Origin: DASZGL01 sp035938875
GTDB lineage: Bacteria > Chloroflexota > Dormibacteria > Aeolococcales > Aeolococcaceae
Reading direction: 5' to 3'
Length of the DNA stretch: 19,312 nt
NCBI GenBank assembly: GCA_035938875.1
Contig: DASZGL010000055.1
Location: 1 to 19,312 of the forward strand
Shown here: positions 6,484-12,987 of the stretch, one piece after another
Position numbering within the stretch: the stretch's first letter is position 1
Layout: each line of letters opens with the position of its first letter
Program-made: the position numbers and the translations under genes
The notes under the pieces: generated by a model
What the model was told of the DNA's origin: nothing
The model's database searches: none
Seen by the model: the letters and a program-made list of their open reading frames with translations, nothing else

Positions 6484-7623
6484 GCTGAGACCCGAACCCA
6501 GGCCCAACGCGGCGCAACCGGTTGGCGCCGCGGTGACGAACCCGTAGTGGTCACCGGGTTTGAGCCCCGCCCAGAAGAAGCTGGCGCCCCCTGCAGCGAG
6601 ACGGAACGTCATGGCATTGGCGTCGTTGTCGACGACGGTCGTCCAGGCGCCGTTGTTGAACGTGCGAATCGCCTTGTGCAGGTTGCCGCCCTGCGTGAAA
6701 GCGTAGAGCTGCACCTCGCCGGCCCCGTCGATTGCACTGGTCTGTCCCGCCGGCGAGCTATCGTCGCCGTGCAGCACCACTGCGGCGATGACGAACGGGC
6801 TGCGCATACCGGCGGGATTGGCGGCGAGGGTGACGGTCACCTGCTCGGTGGGCACCGAGCTTCGCGGATCGGGCTCGACACCGCTGCTGTCGCCCGTCGG
6901 CCGCAGGAACGCCGGGACTGTGCCGCTGGGGATGCTCGCGCAGTTGCGCGGCAGCGCGGTGACGTCGAGTCCCAGCGGTAGCGGAGTCGGCGACGCCGCG
7001 ACGACGCTCGTCGATGACGATGACGTTGACGACAGCGCCGTCGTCGTCGATGCGTTCGACGGTCCCTCGGGCTGTGGCGCTCCGTTGCCGCTCCAGACGA
7101 GCCTTCCGGTGCCGGGCAGACGCTGCTCGATGGTGCTTCCCGAGCACAGGGCCACGCTGAAGCGCAGCGGCCGAATGGTCAGCGAGGGTGCGGTGATATC
7201 GATGAGCAGTGCGTCGCCGCGTAGGCTGGTTGCCACGATGGCGGCAAGGACCGCGGGCGGTGAGCCGGTCAGCGGACCGGTGACCACGCTGGGCTCGAAG
7301 GCGTTGCGTGACCCGTGGGGTTTGAGCACAAAGCCGCTCCCGTTGACATTGAGGCAGACGCTCGCCTTCAACGCGTCAACAGACCCCGGCCACTGGCCGC
7401 GGACGACGAAGAGGACGCTGCCGACGCGGGCCTGCACCTCGACCGACTGCAGCTGCGTCCCCGCTGGGCACCCGTTGCACGGCGTCGACTCGGAGTAGGC
7501 GTTGGTCGGTGCTGCCGGGGCCGATTGCGAGCGGACGCCGTGGCCCAGCGCGCCCGCGGCAACGCCGGTGCCGACCGCCGCCAGCAGCGACCCGATGATC
7601 ATGTGTTTGTGCAGTGGGGTCAT
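6463..7623 (-). CDS. Secreted or membrane-anchored protein with Ser/Thr-rich linker, unknown function
   Basis: A 386-residue protein not matched to any family I know. Residues 9-28 are hydrophobic after a short MTPLHKH start, giving a signal peptide or N-terminal anchor. A CNGC motif follows at residues 49-52. Residues 55-180 look like a beta-rich domain (alternating Val/Leu strands, VQARVGSVLFVVRGQWPG), then comes a Ser/Thr linker at 190-212. The C-terminal domain (about 225-386) is again beta-rich (EQVTVTLAANPAG, FRLAAGGASFFWAGLKPG). Six or more cysteines suggest extracytoplasmic disulfides. Its ATG at 7623 overlaps the upstream TGA as ATGA, so it is the last cistron of the four-gene ligase operon. 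The surface location suggests it is a partner or target of that system; this is inference. Confidence 0.72.
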   Translation of the reverse strand: MTPLHKHMIIGSLLAAVGTGVAAGALGHGVRSQSAPAAPTNAYSESTPCNGCPAGTQLQSVEVQARVGSVLFVVRGQWPGSVDALKASVCLNVNGSGFVLKPHGSRNAFEPSVVTGPLTGSPPAVLAAIVATSLRGDALLIDITAPSLTIRPLRFSVALCSGSTIEQRLPGTGRLVWSGNGAPQPEGPSNASTTTALSSTSSSSTSVVAASPTPLPLGLDVTALPRNCASIPSGTVPAFLRPTGDSSGVEPDPRSSVPTEQVTVTLAANPAGMRSPFVIAAVVLHGDDSSPAGQTSAIDGAGEVQLYAFTQGGNLHKAIRTFNNGAWTTVVDNDANAMTFRLAAGGASFFWAGLKPGDHYGFVTAAPTGCAALGLGSGLSPQLTVG

Positions 7624-8483
7624 TGCCACCACCGCCGCTCTGACCGACGGTACACGTAGTCGTCGTCGTCATCACCGAAGAGGAACTTGGCGATCAGATA
7701 TCCCAGTGCCATGAGGTCGATGACACCGCCGCCGGCGACCAGCGGCCAGTAGACGCTCCGCCCGCCACCGGTCGTCATCGGTATGCCGACGTACGGCGTG
7801 TTGCTGTTGATCGTGCCCGCCAGCGGCGAGCCGGTGGTCGTCGATGGCCCCACGGTGATCGGCGATGGGAGCGTGACCGTGACCGGGTACTTCCCCGCGC
7901 AGGGGAAGTTCTGCGTGTCGAGCATGAACGGCTGGCTGGTGCCATTGAGCAGGGTGCCGGTCAGGTTGCCCAGCTGTCCCGTTGCGGTGACCTTGTTGCT
8001 GGGGTCGACTGTGCCTGTCCATGGCGGGATCCCCTGGGGATCAAGGAAGAACGTGCCGTTGCCGAGGTTGAGCTGACCGGGGAGTGTGAACCGGTTGGTC
8101 TTGCCGTTGCACGTCGGCTGAAAGAGGATCTGCACCTGCCCGGTGAAGTTGGCATTGCCCGGCTTGGTCGTGATCTCCGGTTGTAGCGCGGTGATGGCGA
8201 CGGGGAAGTCGGGCTGGGTCAGAGTTGCCGAGTCCCCAGTCGTCGACGCGGTGAAATATCCGATGACAAACCCAACCCCGCCGATCGCCAGACCGATGAG
8301 CACGCAGATCAGCAACGGCAGGCATCCACCACAGCCGCGGCCACGGCCATCCTCTGGCGGCGGCGGCTCCGCGAATGTCCCGCCGTCGTCGCCGCCGTCG
8401 TCCTTTCCTGGGCGGCCCTCGGTGACGTCCCGGGCGACGATGGTGTCGGCGACGTCCTGGATCGACGGTGTCGGATCGCTCAC
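7620..8483 (-). CDS. Two-TM protein with cytoplasmic acidic/Gly/Pro tail and extracytoplasmic beta domain
   Basis: A 287-residue membrane protein of unknown function. Residues 1-50 are soluble and unusual, rich in Asp/Gly/Pro (KDDGGDDGG, EPPPPEDGRGRG), followed by CGGC at 51-54 and a transmembrane helix at 54-78. Residues 80-243 form an outside domain with Gly/Asn/Thr-rich strands (GQLNLGNGTFFLDPQG, NLTGTLLNGT). A second hydrophobic segment (about 245-268) leads to a highly charged tail beginning GDDDDD and ending RRWWQ. The GTG start at 8483 overlaps the TGA of the ligase gene (GTGA, 8480-8483), and its own stop overlaps the next ATG, so all three are coupled. Both acidic/Gly-rich ends probably face the cytosolic ligase; that topology is inferred from the two helices. 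Confidence 0.72.
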   Translation of the reverse strand: MSDPTPSIQDVADTIVARDVTEGRPGKDDGGDDGGTFAEPPPPEDGRGRGCGGCLPLLICVLIGLAIGGVGFVIGYFTASTTGDSATLTQPDFPVAITALQPEITTKPGNANFTGQVQILFQPTCNGKTNRFTLPGQLNLGNGTFFLDPQGIPPWTGTVDPSNKVTATGQLGNLTGTLLNGTSQPFMLDTQNFPCAGKYPVTVTLPSPITVGPSTTTGSPLAGTINSNTPYVGIPMTTGGGRSVYWPLVAGGGVIDLMALGYLIAKFLFGDDDDDYVYRRSERRWWQ

Positions 8484-9784
8484 GTCGGTGCGCTCGTCAG
8501 CTGCAGGCGGGCGTCGGGTTCGCGTGCCAGCAATGAGCGGCGGCGCGAGAGCGATCCGTACAGGCCCGGCTTGGTGATCTGCTCGTGCCGCTCAAGACGG
8601 TGGCGAGGGCGGTGCCGGCGCCGCAGGTATCTGGTGATGATGCCGTCGAGGGCACCGGAGTCGAGACGTTCGAAGAAGCGGTCCATCGCCGCGCGCGGGA
8701 CACAGACGAACGCCGCGCGCCGTTCGCGCACCTGCGCCACCACCAGGACAGCGGCGTCCCAGGTGACCATCACCGCCGCCATTTCGAAGCGTGGACGTTG
8801 TACTGGCTCCACCAGGCGGCCGTACACCGGCGACGAGCACACTGGCACCGGCGCATCGTCGTCAGCGTCGAGGCCCCGCGCAGGAAGCGCGCAGTCGCTG
8901 TCGACGAGGTCGTTTGCTGCTTGCGCGTCGGCGCCACTGCCCAGTGGACCGAGCGCGTCGCGGGCAGACGACCAGCACGCGCGCAGGACGGCGTCGGCGC
9001 TGATCGAACCGCCGCCGGCGAGGGCGAGCGGCGCATCGCGGCCGCGCGCGTAGAGGTCTGTGCCCAAAGCGTTGTGATGGACGACATACCCGAAGCGATC
9101 GGGCGACGGTTTGAGATCGACCCACAGGCGTGGCGGTAGGGGGACCTGCTGTCGCCGTCCCACCACTGCGTTGACGCAGGCGCGGACGCTGCCCACAGCG
9201 AACGCGATGGCAGCCTGCAACCGGCGCCCAGTGGCGTACTCGCCGCAGAACTCGATCCGTCCGGGTCGCGGGCGCACGTAAATTCCGTAGGAGTCGCGTC
9301 GATCGAGCAGCAGCATCAGCGCCGGAGCAAAGGTGCACGAATACAACCGTGCGGTGGCGTCGATCACCTCGATGCCGCAGTTGATGCTGACGCTGATGTG
9401 CGTCGACGAGCCCTCGAGTGCGAACCCATCGCCCAGGTGGTGGCGAAGGTCGCTGCGTTCCGCCGCTGCGCGACGCGTCGCCTCGACGACAAAACCGGGC
9501 GCCACATTGATCGGCGGCAGGGCGATCTCGGCTTCGACACCGTCGCAGGTCACGGCCGCGCCCGTCGGCAGACGCCGGGCGTTGACATCGGCCGGGTCGA
9601 GGTAGCGGCGACCAAGGTTCAGCCCGGCGAGTAGAGGCCCGAAGTCGACACGCGCTCCGTCATGGACGACGAAGAACTCGTGCTCGATCCCCAGCAGCAC
9701 CCCGGTCGACTCGACGGAGTCGCTGGTCGCCGGATCACATCGCAGCGCCGCCGCGAACTTGCGACTCAGCGCTTCAGCCCGCAC
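8480..9784 (-). CDS. Diverged glutamate-cysteine-ligase-like carboxylate-amine ligase (GS fold)
   Basis: A 434-residue soluble enzyme resembling the GCS2/YbdK and Pup-ligase/Dop branch of the glutamine-synthetase-like superfamily, which forms amide bonds by activating a carboxylate with ATP. Visible elements are LLGIEHEFFVV (Glu34, Glu36; metal-binding first strand), DGVEAEIALPP (Glu84, Glu86), GSSTHISVSI (His129; counterpart of HVHVG) and RIEFCGEYATGRRLQ (Glu168, Glu172). The C-terminal 45 residues are Arg-rich (RYLRRRHRPRHRLERHEQ). The GTG at 9784 starts three bases after the stop of the Gly/Pro-repeat gene, and the end overlaps the membrane protein gene. Glutathione or gamma-glutamylcysteine synthesis is unlikely given the divergence and neighbours. 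Modification of a peptide or of the small repeat protein is a reasonable guess. Superfamily assignment is by motif only. Confidence 0.68.
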   Translation of the reverse strand: MRAEALSRKFAAALRCDPATSDSVESTGVLLGIEHEFFVVHDGARVDFGPLLAGLNLGRRYLDPADVNARRLPTGAAVTCDGVEAEIALPPINVAPGFVVEATRRAAAERSDLRHHLGDGFALEGSSTHISVSINCGIEVIDATARLYSCTFAPALMLLLDRRDSYGIYVRPRPGRIEFCGEYATGRRLQAAIAFAVGSVRACVNAVVGRRQQVPLPPRLWVDLKPSPDRFGYVVHHNALGTDLYARGRDAPLALAGGGSISADAVLRACWSSARDALGPLGSGADAQAANDLVDSDCALPARGLDADDDAPVPVCSSPVYGRLVEPVQRPRFEMAAVMVTWDAAVLVVAQVRERRAAFVCVPRAAMDRFFERLDSGALDGIITRYLRRRHRPRHRLERHEQITKPGLYGSLSRRRSLLAREPDARLQLTSAPT

Positions 9785-9787
9785 GGG

Positions 9788-10114
9788 TTAGGTGTGCGGC
9801 ATGTTGGTCGAGGTCGGCATCCCGAAGTTCTGCTGATGCCAATCCTGGACCATCGCGTCCTGTTGGGACGACTCCATCTGGAAATACGCGGTCTTGGCGG
9901 GCTGGTCCATGCCTCGCAGCATCTGGCGCTGGGCTTCCACCCAGTCGAGCTGGGGATGCGGCTCCATGCCGCCGCCGTTGGTCGGGGGCTCGCCGCCGTT
10001 GCCCGGCGTGCCGCCGCCATTTCCCCCAGGCGGTGTGGCACCGCCGTTGCCGCCAGGCGGTGTGCTGCCACCGTCGCCGCCTGGCGTGCTCGGTGCATCC
10101 GGCTTCTCGGTCAT
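9788..10114 (-). CDS. Small Gly/Pro/Asn-repeat protein (108 aa), first gene of ligase operon
   Basis: No known family. Residues 1-45 are disordered and repetitive: TPPGGNGGA-type units in a row after the MTEKPDAPSTPGG start. Residues 48-108 look folded or helical and Gln-rich (LDWVEAQRQMLRGMDQ, AYFQMESSQQDAMVQDWHQQ) and end NFGMPTSTNMPHT. The ATG at 10114 has GGAGGGG about eight bases upstream; a longer frame to 10183 adds only Arg/Pro-rich sequence. The stop is three bases before the GTG of the ligase gene. The arrangement, a small repeat-plus-Gln-rich protein directly before an amide ligase, resembles substrate/ligase pairs, but the C-terminus lacks the GGE/GGQ of Pup. A role as modification substrate is speculative. 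Confidence 0.65.
   Translation of the reverse strand: MTEKPDAPSTPGGDGGSTPPGGNGGATPPGGNGGGTPGNGGEPPTNGGGMEPHPQLDWVEAQRQMLRGMDQPAKTAYFQMESSQQDAMVQDWHQQNFGMPTSTNMPHT
10024..10092. repeat. 27-bp tandem repeat coding for Gly/Pro/Asn units
   Basis: The element CAGGCGGTGTG or a close variant recurs at 10027, 10054 and (diverged, CTGGCGTG) 10081, exactly 27 bp apart. It encodes nine-residue TPPGGNGGA-like units on the minus strand inside the small repeat protein. Such a repeat could vary in copy number between strains. Confidence 0.7.
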
Positions 10115-10182
10115 GCCCACCCCTCCGCGCCTCCAGCGACCGGGGGGCCTGGTGCCGCGCGGGCCGGGGCTGGAGGAGCCCA

Positions 10183-10212
10183 AGTGTGGGCGTCGCTGAG
10201 GCGGCGCGTCAA
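10183..10212 (-). promoter_or_regulatory. Candidate promoter of the four-gene ligase operon
   Basis: On the minus strand, TTGACG (10212-10207) is separated by 18 bp from CACACT (10188-10183). The -35 is near consensus; the -10 is weak. It lies just downstream of the stop of the NAD(P)-binding gene and about 70 bases before the ATG of the repeat protein. This suggests the ligase operon can be transcribed on its own. Confidence 0.35.
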
Positions 10213-10233
10213 TCGGCTGGTCAGCGGGGCGGC

Positions 10234-11121
10234 TCAGTAGTCGTGCAGGTAGCCGCAGTTCTCCGCAAAGGCGAGTGGCCGGAAGCCGAACTGCGCCGGA
10301 ACCGCGTCAAGCCGGGTGACGTTGTTCTTCTTCAGCAGGCGCAGCTGGCCGGGGGTGACCGGGGGTTTCGGCAGTACCTTGTCCATAACAACCGCGAGGG
10401 GAAGCATGGCCATCACCGGCACGTGCACCTTGAAGCGGTGCACACCCAGCTCTGCTTTGATTGTGTCGAGGATCTGCTCGTAGCTGAGGTGGTCCGGTCC
10501 ACCCACCTCGTGGACCTCGCGGTCGGCGCCGCGCTCGACGCAGTCGCTGATGATGCGCGCCACATCGGAGACGGCGATGGGCTGGAACATCGCCCGGCCG
10601 TCACCGACGACGGGGATCACCGGGTTGAGACGGATCAGCTTGGTGAGCACGGTGAAGAATCCGTCGCCGGGACCGAACATGATGCTGGGGCGGAGCACCG
10701 TATAGGGGACGCCGCTGGCGATCACCGCCTGCTCGCCGTTCCACTTGCTCGCCAGGTAGGCGAAGTAAGGGTCGGGATCGGCGCCGTTGGCGCTGACGTG
10801 GACGATGTGGCCGACGCCGGCCTGGTGCGCCGCGCTGGCGACGTTCTCGGCGCCACGGCGGTTGACGCGCTCGAAGGTCTGACGCCCGCGCTCGCGGATG
10901 ATCGCCACCAGGTTGACGACGACGTCGCAGCCGCGCAGCGCCTCGACCAGCCGGCCGTTGTCGGCGACGACGTCGGCGCGCACCACCTCGGCGCCGAGCG
11001 CACGCGGGAGCTCGCGCGTCCCGCGGGCGACGAGCCGGAGCTGGTGGCCCGCCTTGCTCAGCGCTCTGGCGGTGTGGATGCCGACGAATCCGGTGCCACC
11101 GGTGATGGCGATGCGGGCCAA
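10234..11121 (-). CDS. NAD(P)-binding NDUFA9-like atypical SDR protein
   Basis: A 295-residue Rossmann-fold protein of the extended/atypical short-chain dehydrogenase group that includes complex I subunit NDUFA9 and NmrA-like proteins. The dinucleotide-binding loop GGTGFVG is at residues 8-14, DVVVNLVAIIRERG near 46-60, Ser110 in HIVHVS, and Y122-x3-K126 (YLASK) in the catalytic position. Then comes PSIMFGPGDGFF, a typical substrate-side motif. The start is a TTG at 11121 with GGAGGA about seven bases upstream; no better start exists downstream before the GGTGFVG. Bacterial members act on isoprenoid/quinone-like or sugar substrates or are structural; the specific reaction here is not known. 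It follows the cupredoxin gene in the same direction after 69 bases and may be co-transcribed. Confidence 0.88.
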   Translation of the reverse strand: MARIAITGGTGFVGIHTARALSKAGHQLRLVARGTRELPRALGAEVVRADVVADNGRLVEALRGCDVVVNLVAIIRERGRQTFERVNRRGAENVASAAHQAGVGHIVHVSANGADPDPYFAYLASKWNGEQAVIASGVPYTVLRPSIMFGPGDGFFTVLTKLIRLNPVIPVVGDGRAMFQPIAVSDVARIISDCVERGADREVHEVGGPDHLSYEQILDTIKAELGVHRFKVHVPVMAMLPLAVVMDKVLPKPPVTPGQLRLLKKNNVTRLDAVPAQFGFRPLAFAENCGYLHDY

Positions 11122-11190
11122 CGGCGATTCCTCCTGCGCTGCGGCGCACAGGGTACGGAATCGGGTGGATGACTCCGCTGCGGCGGTGGC

Positions 11191-11925
11191 TCAGCCCACC
11201 GGCGACCCGCGCGGGCGGATTAGCAGCCAGGCGGCGACCCCGCCGGCGCCGAGCAGGCCGAGAACCACCAGGGTGACGAGCAGCCCGGTGTGGGAGCCGC
11301 TCGATCCGACGGTCACCGCGTCGAGCGCCCTGGCGCTCGACGTCGATGTCGTCGACGCGGGTGAATCAACCGATGGCGCAGCGGCAACCGCTGACGGGCT
11401 GCTCGCCGCCTGTGTCGGTGTCGGTGTCGGCGGCATCGCGGTGCTGCTCGACGACGCCGTCGACGTGGACGGCTGCAGGCGCACCGGCGTCGGCCGTGGT
11501 GTTGCGGCGACGGTCGCAGGCGCGGTGGCCGGAGGCGTGTTGGCGATGACCGTCACGGTTCCGGCCATGTAGGTGTGAATTTGACAGTGATAGGTGTGCG
11601 TGCCCGGTGCCGTGATCGGCGCTGTCGCCTTCTGGCTTCCCGAGCTGACGGTGCCGGCGTTGAAGGCGCCGTCGTCAGCCGCCGGCGTGTGGTCGGCACT
11701 CGTCGTGTTCGACCAGCTGACGGTGTCTCCCTGGTGGATGGTGATGTTCGCCGGGCTGAACGCGTAGCACGGTGGGTAATAGCAGGAGGTGGATGCGGCG
11801 CCGACCATCGACGAGTTGCTCTGCGCGGCGCGCACCGCCGCAGGGCCGTCCGCGGAGAGCCCCGCCAGCGCGGCGGCAGCGCTCGCGGCACCGGCTGCGA
11901 CTGCCAGTCGGCGTCGTGGTGTCAT
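11191..11925 (-). CDS. Membrane-anchored blue copper protein (amicyanin/plastocyanin-like cupredoxin)
   Basis: A 244-residue exported electron-transfer protein. Residues 1-34 are a signal peptide with an Arg triplet (TPRRRLAVAAG) that could fit the Tat pathway. The cupredoxin domain spans about 50-130 (ITIHQGDTVSWSNTTSADHT, then APGTHTYHCQIHTYMAGTV). Copper ligands are His79, Cys114, His117 and Met120; the C-x2-H-x2-M loop length is that of amicyanin. A Pro/Thr/Ser/Ala-rich linker of about 80 residues leads to a C-terminal transmembrane helix (about 212-235) with a short basic tail, so the copper domain is tethered to the outer face of the membrane. A perfect AGGAGGTG (11928-11935) sits just before the ATG. 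The partner is unknown; a role in respiratory electron transfer or copper handling is typical. Confidence 0.9.
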   Translation of the reverse strand: MTPRRRLAVAAGAASAAAALAGLSADGPAAVRAAQSNSSMVGAASTSCYYPPCYAFSPANITIHQGDTVSWSNTTSADHTPAADDGAFNAGTVSSGSQKATAPITAPGTHTYHCQIHTYMAGTVTVIANTPPATAPATVAATPRPTPVRLQPSTSTASSSSTAMPPTPTPTQAASSPSAVAAAPSVDSPASTTSTSSARALDAVTVGSSGSHTGLLVTLVVLGLLGAGGVAAWLLIRPRGSPVG

Positions 11926-12017
11926 GGCACCTCCTTCCTCTGGGGGTGGTGAGGGAGCGTCGTCTGGGCAGGTGGGGAGCGTTCATCGCAGGTACGCGGG
12001 CCGGTTACTCCGAGGTC

Positions 12018-12046
12018 TTGCTCTACGAACAGATGTTCGCTACACT
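12018..12046 (+). promoter_or_regulatory. SOS promoter of the imuA-imuB operon
   Basis: TTGCTC (12018-12023), a 17-bp spacer and TACACT (12041-12046) make a sigma-70-type promoter; transcription should start near 12053. A LexA palindrome fills the spacer, so LexA binding would block RNA polymerase directly. The leader of about 90 bases runs to the imuA ATG. Confidence 0.75.
12026..12039. promoter_or_regulatory. LexA-binding site (SOS box)
   Basis: CGAACAGATGTTCG is a perfect CGAAC-N4-GTTCG palindrome, the LexA operator type of Bacillota, Actinomycetota and related Gram-positive lineages. It stands between the -35 and -10 of the promoter for a DNA-damage mutagenesis cassette, which supports function strongly. 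Confidence 0.9.
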
Positions 12047-12116
12047 GGTCTTCCTGCCTCCACGACCTCTCCGCGTCCAGCCCGAGGCGGGCGGTGACCT
12101 GATCCGACGGTGATGT

Positions 12117-12136
12117 GCCCCCGCCACGGGGGCGGG
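12117..12136 (+). promoter_or_regulatory. GC-rich hairpin beside the imuA ribosome-binding site
   Basis: GCCCCC (12117-12122) pairs with GGGGGC (12128-12133) around GCCAC. Alternatively CCCGCC (12120-12125) pairs with GGCGGG (12131-12136), which would cover part of the GGGAGAGG Shine-Dalgarno (12134-12141). This may limit translation of the leader, though it could be chance in GC-rich DNA. Confidence 0.3.
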
Positions 12137-12144
12137 AGAGGCGA

Positions 12145-12972
12145 ATGACCGTTGCTCCTGCCATCCCCACACCTCCTCCGTCCTCTCTGACGGAGACGGT
12201 GACCGCGCTGCAGCGGCGCTTCGGCCCCGCCGCGCTGCGCCGGGGAGGCGATGTGGTCAGCAGCACTGCCTGGGCCACGGGGATGCCGGCGATCGACGGG
12301 TTGGTCGCCGCCGGCGGGTTGCCCTGTGGGCGGCTGTCGGTCCTCCTCGCCGGCAACCGGGGCGTGTCGGGGAGGCTCACCCTGCTCCAGGCGCTGGCCG
12401 CCGTCGCCAGTCGGTCGATGCAGGTGGCCTACGTCGACCTGGTGGGGACGCTCGACCCCGGTTTTCTCGCCGACCTCGGTGCCGATCTCGACGCCTGCCT
12501 GGTGGTGCGACCCGACCAGCTGGCACCGGGGCCAGGACTGGCGATGGCCCGAGCCCTGGTGCGCGCCGGGGTGCCCTGGTTGGGGATCGCCATGGCCCCC
12601 ATCCGCCGCTCGAGCGCCGCCGCGATGGAGCACGCCGTCAGCGCCCTGGCCGGCGCCGTCGAAGGGTCGCGGGCGATCGCCTGCGTCAGCGCGCCGGCGC
12701 CACTTGCCGCGCCGCTGGCCTACGCCTCGTCGCTGACCGTGGAGTGCGCCTCGCTGGGCTGGCAGGAGGCGCACGGTGACGTCGTCGGCCTGCGCGTGGG
12801 AATGCGGACGCTCAAGTCGAAGGTCGGCGCCCCCAGCGGTGAGGCGTCGCTGCTGCTCCGCTACCCGCGTCCCCAGGCCATGGGCGAGGTGGTCGGCTTC
12901 CCCGCGGTGGTCGGCCACGCCGGTGGCGACCTGGCAGGACTGGTGGCGCCGGCGGTCGCGGTGGCCGGGTGA
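12145..12972 (+). CDS. imuA: ImuA-like RecA-fold mutagenesis protein
   Basis: A 275-residue protein of the RecA/SulA-like ImuA group, which helps couple the ImuB-DnaE2 mutasome to RecA-marked lesions. The RecA-like core begins near residue 45 (TGMPAIDGLVAAGGLPCGRL, as in RecA's start before Walker A). The P-loop reads AGNRGVSGRLTL (residues 69-80), so the Walker A Lys is Arg and the Ser/Thr position is Leu, implying poor or no ATPase activity. A Walker-B-like strand VAYVDLVG follows at 94-101. The ATG at 12145 has GGGAGAGG directly upstream; a GTG at 12115 would add ten Arg/Pro-rich residues. It lies first in the LexA-controlled operon, 15 bases ahead of imuB. Identity rests on fold features plus the imuB/dnaE2 neighbours. 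Confidence 0.85.
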   Translation: MTVAPAIPTPPPSSLTETVTALQRRFGPAALRRGGDVVSSTAWATGMPAIDGLVAAGGLPCGRLSVLLAGNRGVSGRLTLLQALAAVASRSMQVAYVDLVGTLDPGFLADLGADLDACLVVRPDQLAPGPGLAMARALVRAGVPWLGIAMAPIRRSSAAAMEHAVSALAGAVEGSRAIACVSAPAPLAAPLAYASSLTVECASLGWQEAHGDVVGLRVGMRTLKSKVGAPSGEASLLLRYPRPQAMGEVVGFPAVVGHAGGDLAGLVAPAVAVAG

Positions 12973-12987
12973 TCGACCGTCGCCGCA

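Noticed and set aside
8480..9784. Ordinary glutamate-cysteine ligase for thiol synthesis
   Set aside because: Core motifs are diverged (THISVS for HVHVG-type, GIEHEF first strand), and it is embedded with envelope proteins rather than thiol biosynthesis genes.
10020..10092. CRISPR-like repeat array
   Set aside because: The 27-bp units are contiguous without spacers and are in-frame coding repeats.
9788..10114. Pup (prokaryotic ubiquitin-like protein) next to a Pup-ligase-like enzyme
   Set aside because: Size is too large, the C-terminus is NMPHT and not GGE/GGQ, and no Dop, proteasome or ARC/Mpa genes are near. Only a loose analogy remains.
10033..11172. Plus-strand open frame (379 codons) opposite the NAD(P)-binding gene
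   Set aside because: Antisense shadow; the minus strand carries GGTGFVG and Y-x3-K in frame with a good start.
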